This document shows, in pieces, positions 13,656-22,243 of a stretch of 31,839 bases of DNA. Positions within the stretch are counted from its first letter, which is position 1. Each line of letters opens with the position of its first letter. Source of the DNA: an uncultured Flavobacteriaceae bacterium (GTDB lineage: Bacteria; Bacteroidota; Bacteroidia; Flavobacteriales; Flavobacteriaceae); contig CALZKX010000281.1 in NCBI GenBank assembly GCA_945788155.1, forward strand, positions 1 through 31,839, written 5' to 3'. The notes beneath the pieces are model-generated. The model was not told the origin of the DNA. It ran no database searches and was given only the letters and a program-made list of their open reading frames with translations. A program made the position numbers and the translations under genes.

Positions 13656-15782
13656 TTACGATTCAACGCCTTTAGCAGCATTAATTACTTCTTCTGATAT
13701 ATTTGATGGCGTTTCAGCATAGTGCGAAAATTCCATTGTTGATGTAGCACGACCAGAAGATAATGTTCTTAATGTAGTTACATAACCAAACATTTCAGAT
13801 AATGGTACAGTTGCTTTTACTGTTTTTGCACCAGCTCTATCTCCCATGTCACTTACTTGACCTCTTCTTCTATTTAAATCTCCTACGATATCACCCATAT
13901 TTTCTTCAGGGGTAATTACCTCAATTTTCATAATAGGCTCCATAATAACTGCTTTTGCAGCTTTTGCAGCATTTTTAAATCCAAGTTTTGCAGCTAATTC
14001 GAAAGAAAGTTGATCTGAATCGACATCATGGTACGATCCATCTTTCAATGTTACTTTCATAGCATCAATTTCATATCCTGCTAAAGGGCCATTAACCATA
14101 GCCATTTTGAATCCTTTTTCAATTGAAGGGATAAATTCTTTAGGAACGTTACCACCTTTAATGATAGATTCAAACTGAAGACCTATTTCACCCTCATCTG
14201 CTGGTTCTACAGTAAATACAATATCTGCAAACTTACCACGACCACCAGATTGTTTCTTGTAAACTTCTCTATGATCAGCTGCTTGAGTAATAGCTTCTTT
14301 GTATTCTACTTGAGGTTGACCTTGATTAACTTCTACTTTAAACTCACGACGTAAACGGTCTACAATAACATCTAAGTGAAGTTCTCCCATTCCAGAAATA
14401 ATTGTCTGTCCTGAAGCTTCATCTGAACGTACTGTAAATGTTGGATCTTCTTCGGCTAATTTACCTAAACCTATACCTAACTTATCGACATCTGCTTTTG
14501 TCTTTGGCTCCACAGCAATTCCAATTACTGGATCTGGAAAATCCATAGACTCTAAAATAATAGGGTGCTTTTCTGCGGATAGTGTATCTCCTGTTTTAAT
14601 AGATTTGAATCCAACAGCTGCACCAATATCTCCAGCTTCTATATAAGCTATTGCATTTTGTTTATTAGCATGCATCTGGTAAATACGTGATATACGTTCT
14701 TTTTTACCTGAACGATTGTTTAGCACATAAGAACCTGCATCTAAACGACCTGAATATGCTCTAAAGAATGCTAAACGACCTACATAAGGATCGGTAGCAA
14801 TTTTAAATGCTAAAGCAGCAAAAGGTTCATTTGCACTTGGCTTACGTATTTCTTCTTTTTCTGTATCTGGATTCACACCAACAATACCTTCCTTATCGAC
14901 AGGAGAAGGTAGGTAACGACACACAGCGTCTAATAAGAATTGTACACCTTTATTTTTAAATGCAGAACCACAAATCATTGGGATGATAGACATGTCCATT
15001 ACAGCAGCTCTAAGTGCAGCATGCACTTCGTCTTCGGTAATTGAGTCTTCATCTTCCATGAATTTCTCTAAAAGATTCTCATCATACCCTGCCACTTCTT
15101 CAATAAGTAATGCACGATATTTGCGAGCTTCTTCTTTCATATCTTCTGGAATATCAATAACATCAAAAGTTGCCCCTTGAGTATCTTCATGCCAAATGAT
15201 AGCTCTGTTTTTTACCAAATCGACGATTCCTTTAAAATCTTCTTCGTCACCAATATTTAAAACAATAGGTACTGCGTTAGAACCTAACATTGATTTAACT
15301 TGGCCACAAACCATCATAAAATCAGATCCTTGACGATCCATTTTATTTACGAAACCAATTCTTGGCACCTTGTAATTATCAGCTAGTCTCCAGTTAGTTT
15401 CAGATTGTGGCTCAACACCATCAACTGCACTAAATAAGAATACTAAACCATCAAGCACACGTAAAGAACGATTTACCTCTACGGTAAAATCTACGTGTCC
15501 TGGAGTATCAATAATATTAAAATGGTATCCTTTAGTGTCTTCAGTAGGCTTTCCATTTTCAATAGGGAATTCCCATGTACAAGTTGTTGCAGCCGAAGTA
15601 ATTGTAATACCTCTTTCTTGCTCTTGCTCCATCCAATCCATTGTAGCAGCACCATCGTGCACTTCCCCAATTTTATGGGAAACACCTGTATAATAAAGAA
15701 TACGTTCTGTTGTAGTAGTCTTTCCTGCATCAATGTGTGCAGCAATACCTATATTTCTTGTGAATTTTAAATCTCTTGCCAT
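13656..15782 (-). CDS. fusA: Elongation factor G
   Basis: Translocation GTPase that moves tRNAs and mRNA after peptide transfer, and recycles ribosomes with RRF. It is 708 residues. G1 AHIDAGKT (15-22), G2 RGIT (57-60), G3 DTPGH (92-96) and G4 NKMD (146-149) are intact. Domain III carries GMGELHLDVIVDRLRREFKV and domain IV GGRGKFADIVFTVEP and GSYHDVDSDQLSFELAAKLG. The C-terminal domain has MGDIVGDLNRRRGQVSDMGD. 3 bases after rpsG and 11 before rpsJ. Full-length; this is the canonical copy. Confidence 0.98.
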   Translation of the reverse strand: MARDLKFTRNIGIAAHIDAGKTTTTERILYYTGVSHKIGEVHDGAATMDWMEQEQERGITITSAATTCTWEFPIENGKPTEDTKGYHFNIIDTPGHVDFTVEVNRSLRVLDGLVFLFSAVDGVEPQSETNWRLADNYKVPRIGFVNKMDRQGSDFMMVCGQVKSMLGSNAVPIVLNIGDEEDFKGIVDLVKNRAIIWHEDTQGATFDVIDIPEDMKEEARKYRALLIEEVAGYDENLLEKFMEDEDSITEDEVHAALRAAVMDMSIIPMICGSAFKNKGVQFLLDAVCRYLPSPVDKEGIVGVNPDTEKEEIRKPSANEPFAALAFKIATDPYVGRLAFFRAYSGRLDAGSYVLNNRSGKKERISRIYQMHANKQNAIAYIEAGDIGAAVGFKSIKTGDTLSAEKHPIILESMDFPDPVIGIAVEPKTKADVDKLGIGLGKLAEEDPTFTVRSDEASGQTIISGMGELHLDVIVDRLRREFKVEVNQGQPQVEYKEAITQAADHREVYKKQSGGRGKFADIVFTVEPADEGEIGLQFESIIKGGNVPKEFIPSIEKGFKMAMVNGPLAGYEIDAMKVTLKDGSYHDVDSDQLSFELAAKLGFKNAAKAAKAVIMEPIMKIEVITPEENMGDIVGDLNRRRGQVSDMGDRAGAKTVKATVPLSEMFGYVTTLRTLSSGRATSTMEFSHYAETPSNISEEVINAAKGVES

Positions 15783-15785
15783 GTC

Positions 15786-16262
15786 TTAAAATCTAAAGTG
15801 AGAGAATGCTTTATTTGCTTCTGCCATTTTATGAGTATCTACTCTTTTCTTAACGGCTGCTCCTTCTTCTTTAGCGGCAGCTAATACTTCTGCTGCTAAT
15901 TTTTGAGCCATAGATTTTTCGTTTCTTTTTCTTGAATAGCTAATAAGCCATTTCATTGCTGTTGAAACTTTACGGTCTGGACGTATTTGCATAGGAATTT
16001 GAAATGTTGCACCACCTACTCTACGACTACGTACTTCTACGTGAGGCATAACGTTTGATAAAGCATCTTTCCATATTTCCAAAGCGGTTTTTTCTTCGTC
16101 TGTGTTCTTTTCTTCCACAATATCTATTGCGTCGTAGAAAATTTTAAAAGCTACTGACTTTTTACCATCCCACATCATCATGTTAACGAAACGAGTTACT
16201 AACTGGTCGTTAAATTTTGGGTCTGGTAAAAGCGGTCTTTTTTTTGCTGCTCTTTTTCTCAT
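15786..16262 (-). CDS. rpsG: 30S ribosomal protein S7
   Basis: Nucleates assembly of the 30S head and lines the E site. It is 158 residues starting MRKRAAKKRPLLPDPKFND. The rRNA-binding signature DPKFNDQLVTRFVNMMMWDG (14-33) and VEVRSRRVGGATFQIPMQIR (75-94) are intact. In E. coli S7 represses the str genes through the rpsL-rpsG spacer; here that spacer is only about 21 bases, too short for the same structure. Confidence 0.98.
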   Translation of the reverse strand: MRKRAAKKRPLLPDPKFNDQLVTRFVNMMMWDGKKSVAFKIFYDAIDIVEEKNTDEEKTALEIWKDALSNVMPHVEVRSRRVGGATFQIPMQIRPDRKVSTAMKWLISYSRKRNEKSMAQKLAAEVLAAAKEEGAAVKKRVDTHKMAEANKAFSHFRF

Positions 16263-16283
16263 GTCTTCTTCTTAAAGTTTAAA

Positions 16284-16658
16284 TTACTTCTTTGGGCGTT
16301 TTGCACCATACTTAGATCTACGTTGCGTTCTGCCTTCGACACCTGCAGTGTCTAAAGCTCCACGAACAATGTGATATCTAACTCCTGGTAAATCTTTTAC
16401 CCTTCCACCTCTAACTAATACTATCGAGTGCTCTTGTAAATTGTGCCCTTCTCCTGGAATGTATGCGTTTACTTCGTTACCATTTGTTAACCTTACCCTT
16501 GCAACTTTACGCATTGCCGAGTTAGGTTTTTTTGGTGTTGTAGTATAAACACGTGTACAAACTCCACGTCTTTGAGGACAAGAATTTAAAGCAGCCGATT
16601 TACTCTTCTTAGTTATTTTGGCTCTTCCTTTTCTTACTAATTGTGAAATTGTTGGCAT
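16284..16658 (-). CDS. rpsL: 30S ribosomal protein S12
   Basis: Decoding-centre protein of the 30S and first gene of the long operon. It has 124 residues. The loops where streptomycin-resistance changes occur read TTTPKKPNSAMRK and GGRVKDLPGVRYH; both are wild type, including the Lys43 and Lys88 equivalents. The aspartate that RimO methylthiolates (in VKDLPG) is present. It is preceded by a good Bacteroidota promoter and a leader of about 40 bases with a palindrome. Confidence 0.98.
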   Translation of the reverse strand: MPTISQLVRKGRAKITKKSKSAALNSCPQRRGVCTRVYTTTPKKPNSAMRKVARVRLTNGNEVNAYIPGEGHNLQEHSIVLVRGGRVKDLPGVRYHIVRGALDTAGVEGRTQRRSKYGAKRPKK

Positions 16659-16683
16659 ATTATTCTATAATATTATTTTAATA

Positions 16684-16699
16684 CCCTCTTATAAGAGGG
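16684..16699. promoter_or_regulatory. Perfect palindrome at the expected 5' end of the ribosomal operon transcript
   Basis: CCCTCTTATAAGAGGG is a 16-base perfect palindrome 26 bases upstream of the rpsL start. It directly follows the -7 box on the minus strand, so the transcript should begin at or just inside it. It could be a 5' stem-loop protecting the mRNA, or an operator for a dimeric protein overlapping the start site. Confidence 0.6.
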
Positions 16700-16702
16700 C
16701 TG

Positions 16703-16733
16703 CAAAGGTAGAAATTAATATGAATAATTCAAA
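16703..16733 (-). promoter_or_regulatory. Promoter of the str-S10-spc-alpha operon
   Basis: On the minus strand, TTTG (16733-16730) is followed by 19 bases and TACCTTTG (16710-16703). This is a full match to the Bacteroidota housekeeping promoter (-33 TTTG, spacer 19-21, -7 TAnnTTTG). The predicted start is around 16697-16699, giving a 40-base leader before rpsL. Confidence 0.85.
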
Positions 16734-16829
16734 TCTTAAATAATTAATTTTCACTCTTCACTAAAAATTAATTTTTACTCTATATTATTTGATGTTTATT
16801 TCCGTTAGTTTTATACTCAAATTTAAGGC

Positions 16830-18524
16830 TTGAAAATTATTAGAATTCTTATTTTATGTTTCGTTTATGGCTTATTGCTTAGTAATAGTTTGTACTCGCA
16901 AAATCTAAGCTTAGTTATTTCTGGAGAATCCGATAGCGAATCAAGAGTTATTGACTCTGTTGGGTATAAAAAAACATTTTCAAATTTTAAATTGTTGCAA
17001 GATGAAATTAAGAGTCTTAAAAATGGCTTGCAAAAAATTGGTTTTATTGAAAATGAAGTTTTAGAAACGAGAAAAGAAAACGACTCAACATACCACAGTA
17101 AAATACGATTAGGCAAAAAATATCACACCATATATATATACTACGAAAATAATATTATTCCTGAAGATTATTTGAAGTCGTTACTAGTGGATTTAGAAAA
17201 GGATTATTTTAAAACCAACATCAAAAATGTTGCTACAGTTCTATCTAAAATAAATTTCTTTTTAGTTAACAATGGTTATCCCTTTTCTAGCGTAAAATTA
17301 AATTATTTAAACAAGAGACATGACAGCAAAAATCTAGAAGCAAAATTAGTTACTAACACAAATATTGAAAGAACAATTGATGAAGTGATTGTTAAAGGTT
17401 ATGAAAATTTTCCAAAATCATTTTTAAAACATTACCTAAAAATTAAACCCAACACAAGCTTAAACATAAATACCTTAAAAGAAAAAGCTAAGATTTTAAA
17501 TTCATTACCATTCACAAATCTAGCTCGAGATCCAGAGATTTTGTTCACAAAAGACTCTTCTACAATTTATTTATACCTTGAAAAGAGAAAAAGCAACACG
17601 TTTGATGGCTTTTTAGGGTTTGGAACTAATGAAACAACTGGCAAACTTGAATTTGATGGCTATTTAGATTTCGCCCTTACTAATAATCTAAATTATGGTG
17701 AATCCATTAACCTAATTTACAAGAGCGATGAAAATGAACAAAAAACGTTTAATGTAAACATTAAAGCACCATATATATTTAAATCCCCTTTAGGCATTCA
17801 AGTTAATCTTGAAATATTCAAGAAAGACTCAACGTTTACAACGGTTAGTCAATCTGGACATCTATTTTACCCAATAAACGATCAACAAATCATATCTGCT
17901 GGCTTCACTTCAATACAATCAAATAATTTGCTAAATAGTATTTCAAATATCGAGGATTATAATTCTATATTCTATAACTTGCAATATCAAATTATTAAGC
18001 CACAGTACAATAACTTACTGTTTCCTAGCAACTTTAATTTTGATGTTAAAATAGGTTTAGGAAATAGAAAAAATAATGGAAACAGAGTAAATCAGGCACT
18101 TTATGAAGTAAACGCTTACAAAATTTTTAATCTAAACATAAAAAATAACATTTTTCTGCGAGTAAAATCGCAAGGCGTTCAATCAAAAAATTATTTTACA
18201 AATGAATTACTACGTTTTGGAGGTATAAATAGCATAAGAGGTTTTGAAGAAAACACCCTTCTTGCTACATTATATGGCATTATTAACTTAGAATATAGAT
18301 ATAATTTAAGCTCTTCAATATACATACATACTATTACAGATGCTGCGTACCTTAATAATAGTCTAGGAAACTTAAACGAGAAGTTATATGGGTTTGGATT
18401 TGGATTGGGTGTTTTAACCAAAGCTGGTTTATTAAAACTTGTTTTTGCTAATGGTAAAACAGAGAATCAATCATTAAAATTTTCTAATTCTAAAATTCAT
18501 GTGAGTTTAAATGCTAAATTTTGA
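16830..18524 (+). CDS. Omp85/BamA-like outer membrane protein with POTRA domain
   Basis: Probable outer membrane beta-barrel of the Omp85 superfamily (BamA, TamA, TpsB types), which inserts or exports proteins. Start is TTG 16830: it gives an ideal signal peptide (MKIIRILILCFVYGLLLSNS, cleavage near 23/24) and no in-frame ATG fits. A POTRA-like domain covers about 180-257 (DEVIVKGYENFPKSFLKHYL; KEKAKILNSLPF), perhaps preceded by another at 90-180. The barrel fills 258-564 and ends in Phe. SIRGF (468-472) in LRFGGINSIRGFEEN matches the conserved loop-6 (V/I)RGF motif. At 564 residues it is much shorter than BamA. It diverges from rpsL. Its substrate is unknown. Confidence 0.8.
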   Translation: MKIIRILILCFVYGLLLSNSLYSQNLSLVISGESDSESRVIDSVGYKKTFSNFKLLQDEIKSLKNGLQKIGFIENEVLETRKENDSTYHSKIRLGKKYHTIYIYYENNIIPEDYLKSLLVDLEKDYFKTNIKNVATVLSKINFFLVNNGYPFSSVKLNYLNKRHDSKNLEAKLVTNTNIERTIDEVIVKGYENFPKSFLKHYLKIKPNTSLNINTLKEKAKILNSLPFTNLARDPEILFTKDSSTIYLYLEKRKSNTFDGFLGFGTNETTGKLEFDGYLDFALTNNLNYGESINLIYKSDENEQKTFNVNIKAPYIFKSPLGIQVNLEIFKKDSTFTTVSQSGHLFYPINDQQIISAGFTSIQSNNLLNSISNIEDYNSIFYNLQYQIIKPQYNNLLFPSNFNFDVKIGLGNRKNNGNRVNQALYEVNAYKIFNLNIKNNIFLRVKSQGVQSKNYFTNELLRFGGINSIRGFEENTLLATLYGIINLEYRYNLSSSIYIHTITDAAYLNNSLGNLNEKLYGFGFGLGVLTKAGLLKLVFANGKTENQSLKFSNSKIHVSLNAKF

Positions 18525-18994
18525 CTCTGTTTTTATTTTTATTGATTATTTGTGAAATATGTTAAATAATAAAAAGATTTAAGAAATAATTTAGAGGCCA
18601 GTAATTAGTTTCTGATTAATAAATTTTATAAGCTTCAATCATTTTTATAATCAAATTATTGAAGATTGTAGTTTTGTTTTGAGACCAGTTAATAGGTTGT
18701 TTTTAATTATTTTATGTTTTACAACACATATTCGTAACCCGGTTTTAAAAAAGCTTTAATAGTTTCGTTAAATCTTTACAAGTTTTCTTATTGCTTATAT
18801 CAAACTTAGATTTTTCAATGTAGCAACTATTGTTGAACCAATCTTTTTAAAGTATAGATATTTGAAGTTTTTTAATCGAAACACACTTTTTAAAACCTCT
18901 TTTTTTTAAAAAAAATGAAATTTTAACCAATAATTATTGTTTTATTAACTTTTTATTATGATTTTTGGCTTGACTAATTCAAATAAATTATAAA
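18525..18994. other. 470-base AT-rich non-coding gap upstream of susC
   Basis: No gene or RNA is recognisable. Seen: a 7-base-arm inverted repeat CTTCAAT/ATTGAAG (18633-18639 with 18658-18664, loop 18) that might be a weak terminator of the upstream gene, and the T8A8 tract and palindrome described separately. I could not fix a convincing susC promoter: TATGATTTTTG near 18957-18967 is only a poor match to the -7 box. Confidence 0.6.
18900..18939. promoter_or_regulatory. T8A8 tract and CAATAATTATTG palindrome upstream of susC
   Basis: Eight T followed by eight A (18900-18915) form a perfect palindrome typical of stiff or bent DNA; CAATAATTATTG (18928-18939) is a second perfect palindrome. Both lie 55-95 bases before the susC start, where an activator or UP-like element would act. 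AT-rich DNA makes chance occurrence possible. Confidence 0.3.
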
Positions 18995-21900
18995 ATGAAA
19001 ACAAAGTTTAGTGGAATTTTAACGCTATTATTGGCGTTTGTTGTGCAATTTACCTTTGCACAGGAAAAAACAATTTCTGGAACAATTTCGGATGAATCTG
19101 GAATGCCTCTTCCTGGAGTTAACATTGTTGTAAAAGGAACTGCTAATGGTACTCAATCTGATTTTGACGGTAATTACAGTATTACTGCAAATGTTGGTAA
19201 TGTATTAGTTTTTTCCTATGTAGGATTAAAAACTATCGAGCAAACCGTTGGAGCAGCAAATACAATTAATGTTACTATGCAAGAGGATGCTGCTGTCCTT
19301 GATGAGGTGGTTGTAACAGCACAAGGTATTAAGAGAGAAAAACAAGCTCTTGGTTATGCTGTTAGTGAAGTTGCTTCGGAATCTCTTGAGCAACGCTCTG
19401 AAGGTGATATTGCCAGAGTTTTATCTGGTAAAGCTTCTGGTGTAAGAATACAACAACAAAGTGGTGTATCTGGATCTGGGACAAGTGTTATTATTAGAGG
19501 GTTTAACTCTTTTAGTGGTAGTAACCAACCATTATTTATTGTAAACGGTGTACCGTTTGCCAGTGATACAAATGCTCAAGGCAATTTTGTTAATGGAAAC
19601 AATGGCTCAAGTAGGTTTTTAGATTTAGATCCAAACACTATTGAGAATGTACAAGTATTAAAAGGTCTTGCAGCAGCGACATTATATGGTACTGATGGTA
19701 GAAATGGTGTAATTTTAATTACAACTAAAGCTGGTTCTTCTGGACAAACTGGTGCTAAGAAAACTGAAATAACAGTTTCAAGCTCACTATTTTTAAATGA
19801 AATTGCTTCAATTCCTGATTACCAAAATGAATACGGTGGTGGTTTTGATCAAGCTTTTGGATGGTTCTTTAGTAATTGGGGACCTGCATTTAAAAAAGAA
19901 GGCCCTGGTGGATGGGGAAATAGCTCAGCTTTTGATGCTAATGGAACTTTACCCCACCCATACTCAACAGCGTCTTCAGCTACTGGTATCCCTCAAGCTT
20001 TTCCAGAATATGCTGGAGCGCGTTATGAATGGAGACCATATGATGGTGTTAAAGACTTCTTTAGAACAGGTGTAGTTAAAAACACTAATGTAAATGTTCA
20101 ATCGGCATCAGATGATGGGAAAATGTCTTATAATGTATCCTATGGTAATCTTGAAGATCAAGGATTTACTCCTGGTAATACTTTAAGACGATCTACTTTT
20201 GGTTTAGGAGGAAGAGCAGAATTAACAAATAATTTTACTGCTAGTGCCACTTTAAACTATTCAAGAACAGATTTTACATCGCCTCCTGTAGCTGCAAGTT
20301 ATGGTAGTAATGTTGGCGGGACAAACGCATCTGTATATGGTAACTTATTCTACACACCTAGAAGTGTAGATTTAATGGGCTTACCATATCAAAACCCAGT
20401 AACTGGAGAATCTGTTTATTATAGACAAAATAACAGTATTCAACATCCTCTTTGGACAGTTAATAATGCTGGAAATAGTCAGTTAACAAATAGAGTTTAC
20501 GGGAATTTACAACTGACATATAAAATAAACGAAAATCTTAATTTGATGTATCAATTAGGTATTGATGTTTATAGTGAGAATAATGTAAACTATGCAAATA
20601 AAGGTGGTAAAACAGGAAGCCAAGCTAATAGAGACGGAAGATACCAAACTTGGAATAACCTTAGTACACTTAATGACCATAATATTAACTTAACAGGTAA
20701 TTATGATATTAATGATGATTTTTATGTATCATTTGCTGTAGGTGCAACCTCTAAAAGGACTGTTTATGATAGAAATGGTGTGACTAGTACGGGGCAACAG
20801 GTGTTTAATGTTTTAAGACATTTTAATTTTGCAGAGCAAAATGAAATTCAATTTTTCAATGAACGTAATCTATTAGGTATTTATGGTCAAGCTGAAGTTG
20901 GATTTCAAAAAGCCTTATATCTAACTCTTTCTGGTCGTAAAGATTGGGTGTCTAACTTAGCACCCGACAATAGATCAATATTTTACCCTTCTGCCAGTCT
21001 TTCTTTCGTGCCATCTAAAGTAATTGATGCACTTGCAGAAAGTGAAGCGGTTAATTACTTAAAGCTTAGAGCAGGTTATGGTACTTCTGCAAACTTCCCA
21101 ACTGGATATCCAATTTCATCTACGTTAATTTTAAATACCCAAACGTTTCAAGATGGAGAAGGTGTAGATGTTGTTTCAAATACTACAGGGGCTCAATTAG
21201 GTAATTTAAATTTAAAACCTGAGAGAATTGATGAATTGGAGTTTGGTGTTGAAGGTAGGTTCTTTAAAAATAGAGTGACTTTAGATGCTTCTATATATAG
21301 TAGAAAAACTAAAGACTTAATTATAGATAGACCTTTAGATCCTTCAACAGGATATACAACTACACAAACTAATATTGGAGAAATTCAAAATGATGGTATT
21401 GAAATTGATTTAGGTATAGATGTATTTAAAAGCGATGCCAATGGTTTTAACTGGAATGCCAGTTTTAATTGGTCAACAAGTGAAGCTATTGTTAATGATT
21501 TAGGTTTAGATACAGATATTGTAGTTTATGAAGGGTTTACCAATCTTGGTAATGCTGCAATCGTAGGAAAATCTTTAGGTACTATGGTAGGTACTGCTAT
21601 AGCTCGTGACGATAATGGTAATTTTAGAGTAAATGCCGCTGGTAGTTATGTCACAGAAAATGGGCTTAATGTAATTGGAGATGCAAATCCTGATTTTGTT
21701 ATGAACTGGGTAAACTCATTTTCATACAAAAACTTTAATTTAGGATTCCTAGCAAATTGGACAGAAGGTGGTGATTTATTCTCTTATGGAATTGCAACTC
21801 CACTAGGTAGAGGTGTTGTAACACAAAAAGGTATTGATCGTCAAAATTCTTTTATTTTACCTGGTGTTAATCCTGCTGGTCAACCTAATACAACTCAAAT

Positions 21901-22219
21901 TAATAATTCAACTTATTACTTTAGTAATGTATTATATGGTCCAGATGAAATGTTAGTTTACGATGCTACTGTATTTAGACTACAAGAGTTGTCGTTAGGA
22001 TATGATTTTCCAGCAAAAGTTTTAGAAAAAACTCCTTTTGGATCAATTAACGTAACATTTTCGGCTTATAATTTATGGTACTATGCGCCTAATATTCCTA
22101 GTGTAACAAACTTTGATCCTAATGTAGCTGGTCTTGGTGTAGGTAATGGTCGCGGGTTTGAATTTTTAAATGGTCCTAGTTCTAAAAGATATGGTTTGAG
22201 CATTAAAGCTTCATTCTAA
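18995..22219 (+). CDS. SusC/RagA-family TonB-linked outer membrane transporter
   Basis: TonB-dependent barrel that imports large nutrients together with its SusD partner. It is 1074 residues. Signal peptide 1-22 (ends FTFA before Gln23). A carboxypeptidase-regulatory-like domain at about 25-98 (GTISDESGMPLPGVNIVVKG). TonB box DEVVVTA at 103-109. The plug follows, with VRIQQQSGVSGSGTSVIIRG and LKGLAAATLYGTDGRNGVIL, the SusC signature. The barrel ends KRYGLSIKASF with terminal Phe. The susD start follows 24 bases after the stop, so the two are co-transcribed. Nothing in the sequence tells the substrate. Confidence 0.93.
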   Translation: MKTKFSGILTLLLAFVVQFTFAQEKTISGTISDESGMPLPGVNIVVKGTANGTQSDFDGNYSITANVGNVLVFSYVGLKTIEQTVGAANTINVTMQEDAAVLDEVVVTAQGIKREKQALGYAVSEVASESLEQRSEGDIARVLSGKASGVRIQQQSGVSGSGTSVIIRGFNSFSGSNQPLFIVNGVPFASDTNAQGNFVNGNNGSSRFLDLDPNTIENVQVLKGLAAATLYGTDGRNGVILITTKAGSSGQTGAKKTEITVSSSLFLNEIASIPDYQNEYGGGFDQAFGWFFSNWGPAFKKEGPGGWGNSSAFDANGTLPHPYSTASSATGIPQAFPEYAGARYEWRPYDGVKDFFRTGVVKNTNVNVQSASDDGKMSYNVSYGNLEDQGFTPGNTLRRSTFGLGGRAELTNNFTASATLNYSRTDFTSPPVAASYGSNVGGTNASVYGNLFYTPRSVDLMGLPYQNPVTGESVYYRQNNSIQHPLWTVNNAGNSQLTNRVYGNLQLTYKINENLNLMYQLGIDVYSENNVNYANKGGKTGSQANRDGRYQTWNNLSTLNDHNINLTGNYDINDDFYVSFAVGATSKRTVYDRNGVTSTGQQVFNVLRHFNFAEQNEIQFFNERNLLGIYGQAEVGFQKALYLTLSGRKDWVSNLAPDNRSIFYPSASLSFVPSKVIDALAESEAVNYLKLRAGYGTSANFPTGYPISSTLILNTQTFQDGEGVDVVSNTTGAQLGNLNLKPERIDELEFGVEGRFFKNRVTLDASIYSRKTKDLIIDRPLDPSTGYTTTQTNIGEIQNDGIEIDLGIDVFKSDANGFNWNASFNWSTSEAIVNDLGLDTDIVVYEGFTNLGNAAIVGKSLGTMVGTAIARDDNGNFRVNAAGSYVTENGLNVIGDANPDFVMNWVNSFSYKNFNLGFLANWTEGGDLFSYGIATPLGRGVVTQKGIDRQNSFILPGVNPAGQPNTTQINNSTYYFSNVLYGPDEMLVYDATVFRLQELSLGYDFPAKVLEKTPFGSINVTFSAYNLWYYAPNIPSVTNFDPNVAGLGVGNGRGFEFLNGPSSKRYGLSIKASF

Positions 22220-22243
22220 TAAAAAAATTAATTTTAATATATT

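Noticed and set aside
16684..16699. CCCTCTTATAAGAGGG as an intrinsic terminator
   Set aside because: No T-run follows on either strand, and it lies between a promoter and its gene.
18633..18664. Inverted repeat CTTCAAT/ATTGAAG as a terminator of the Omp85-like gene
   Set aside because: Seven AT-rich pairs with an 18-base loop, over 100 bases after the stop and without a clean T-run; too weak to call.
18957..18967. TATGATTTTTG as the susC -7 box
   Set aside because: Spacing within the box is wrong (five bases instead of two) and no matching -33 was found.
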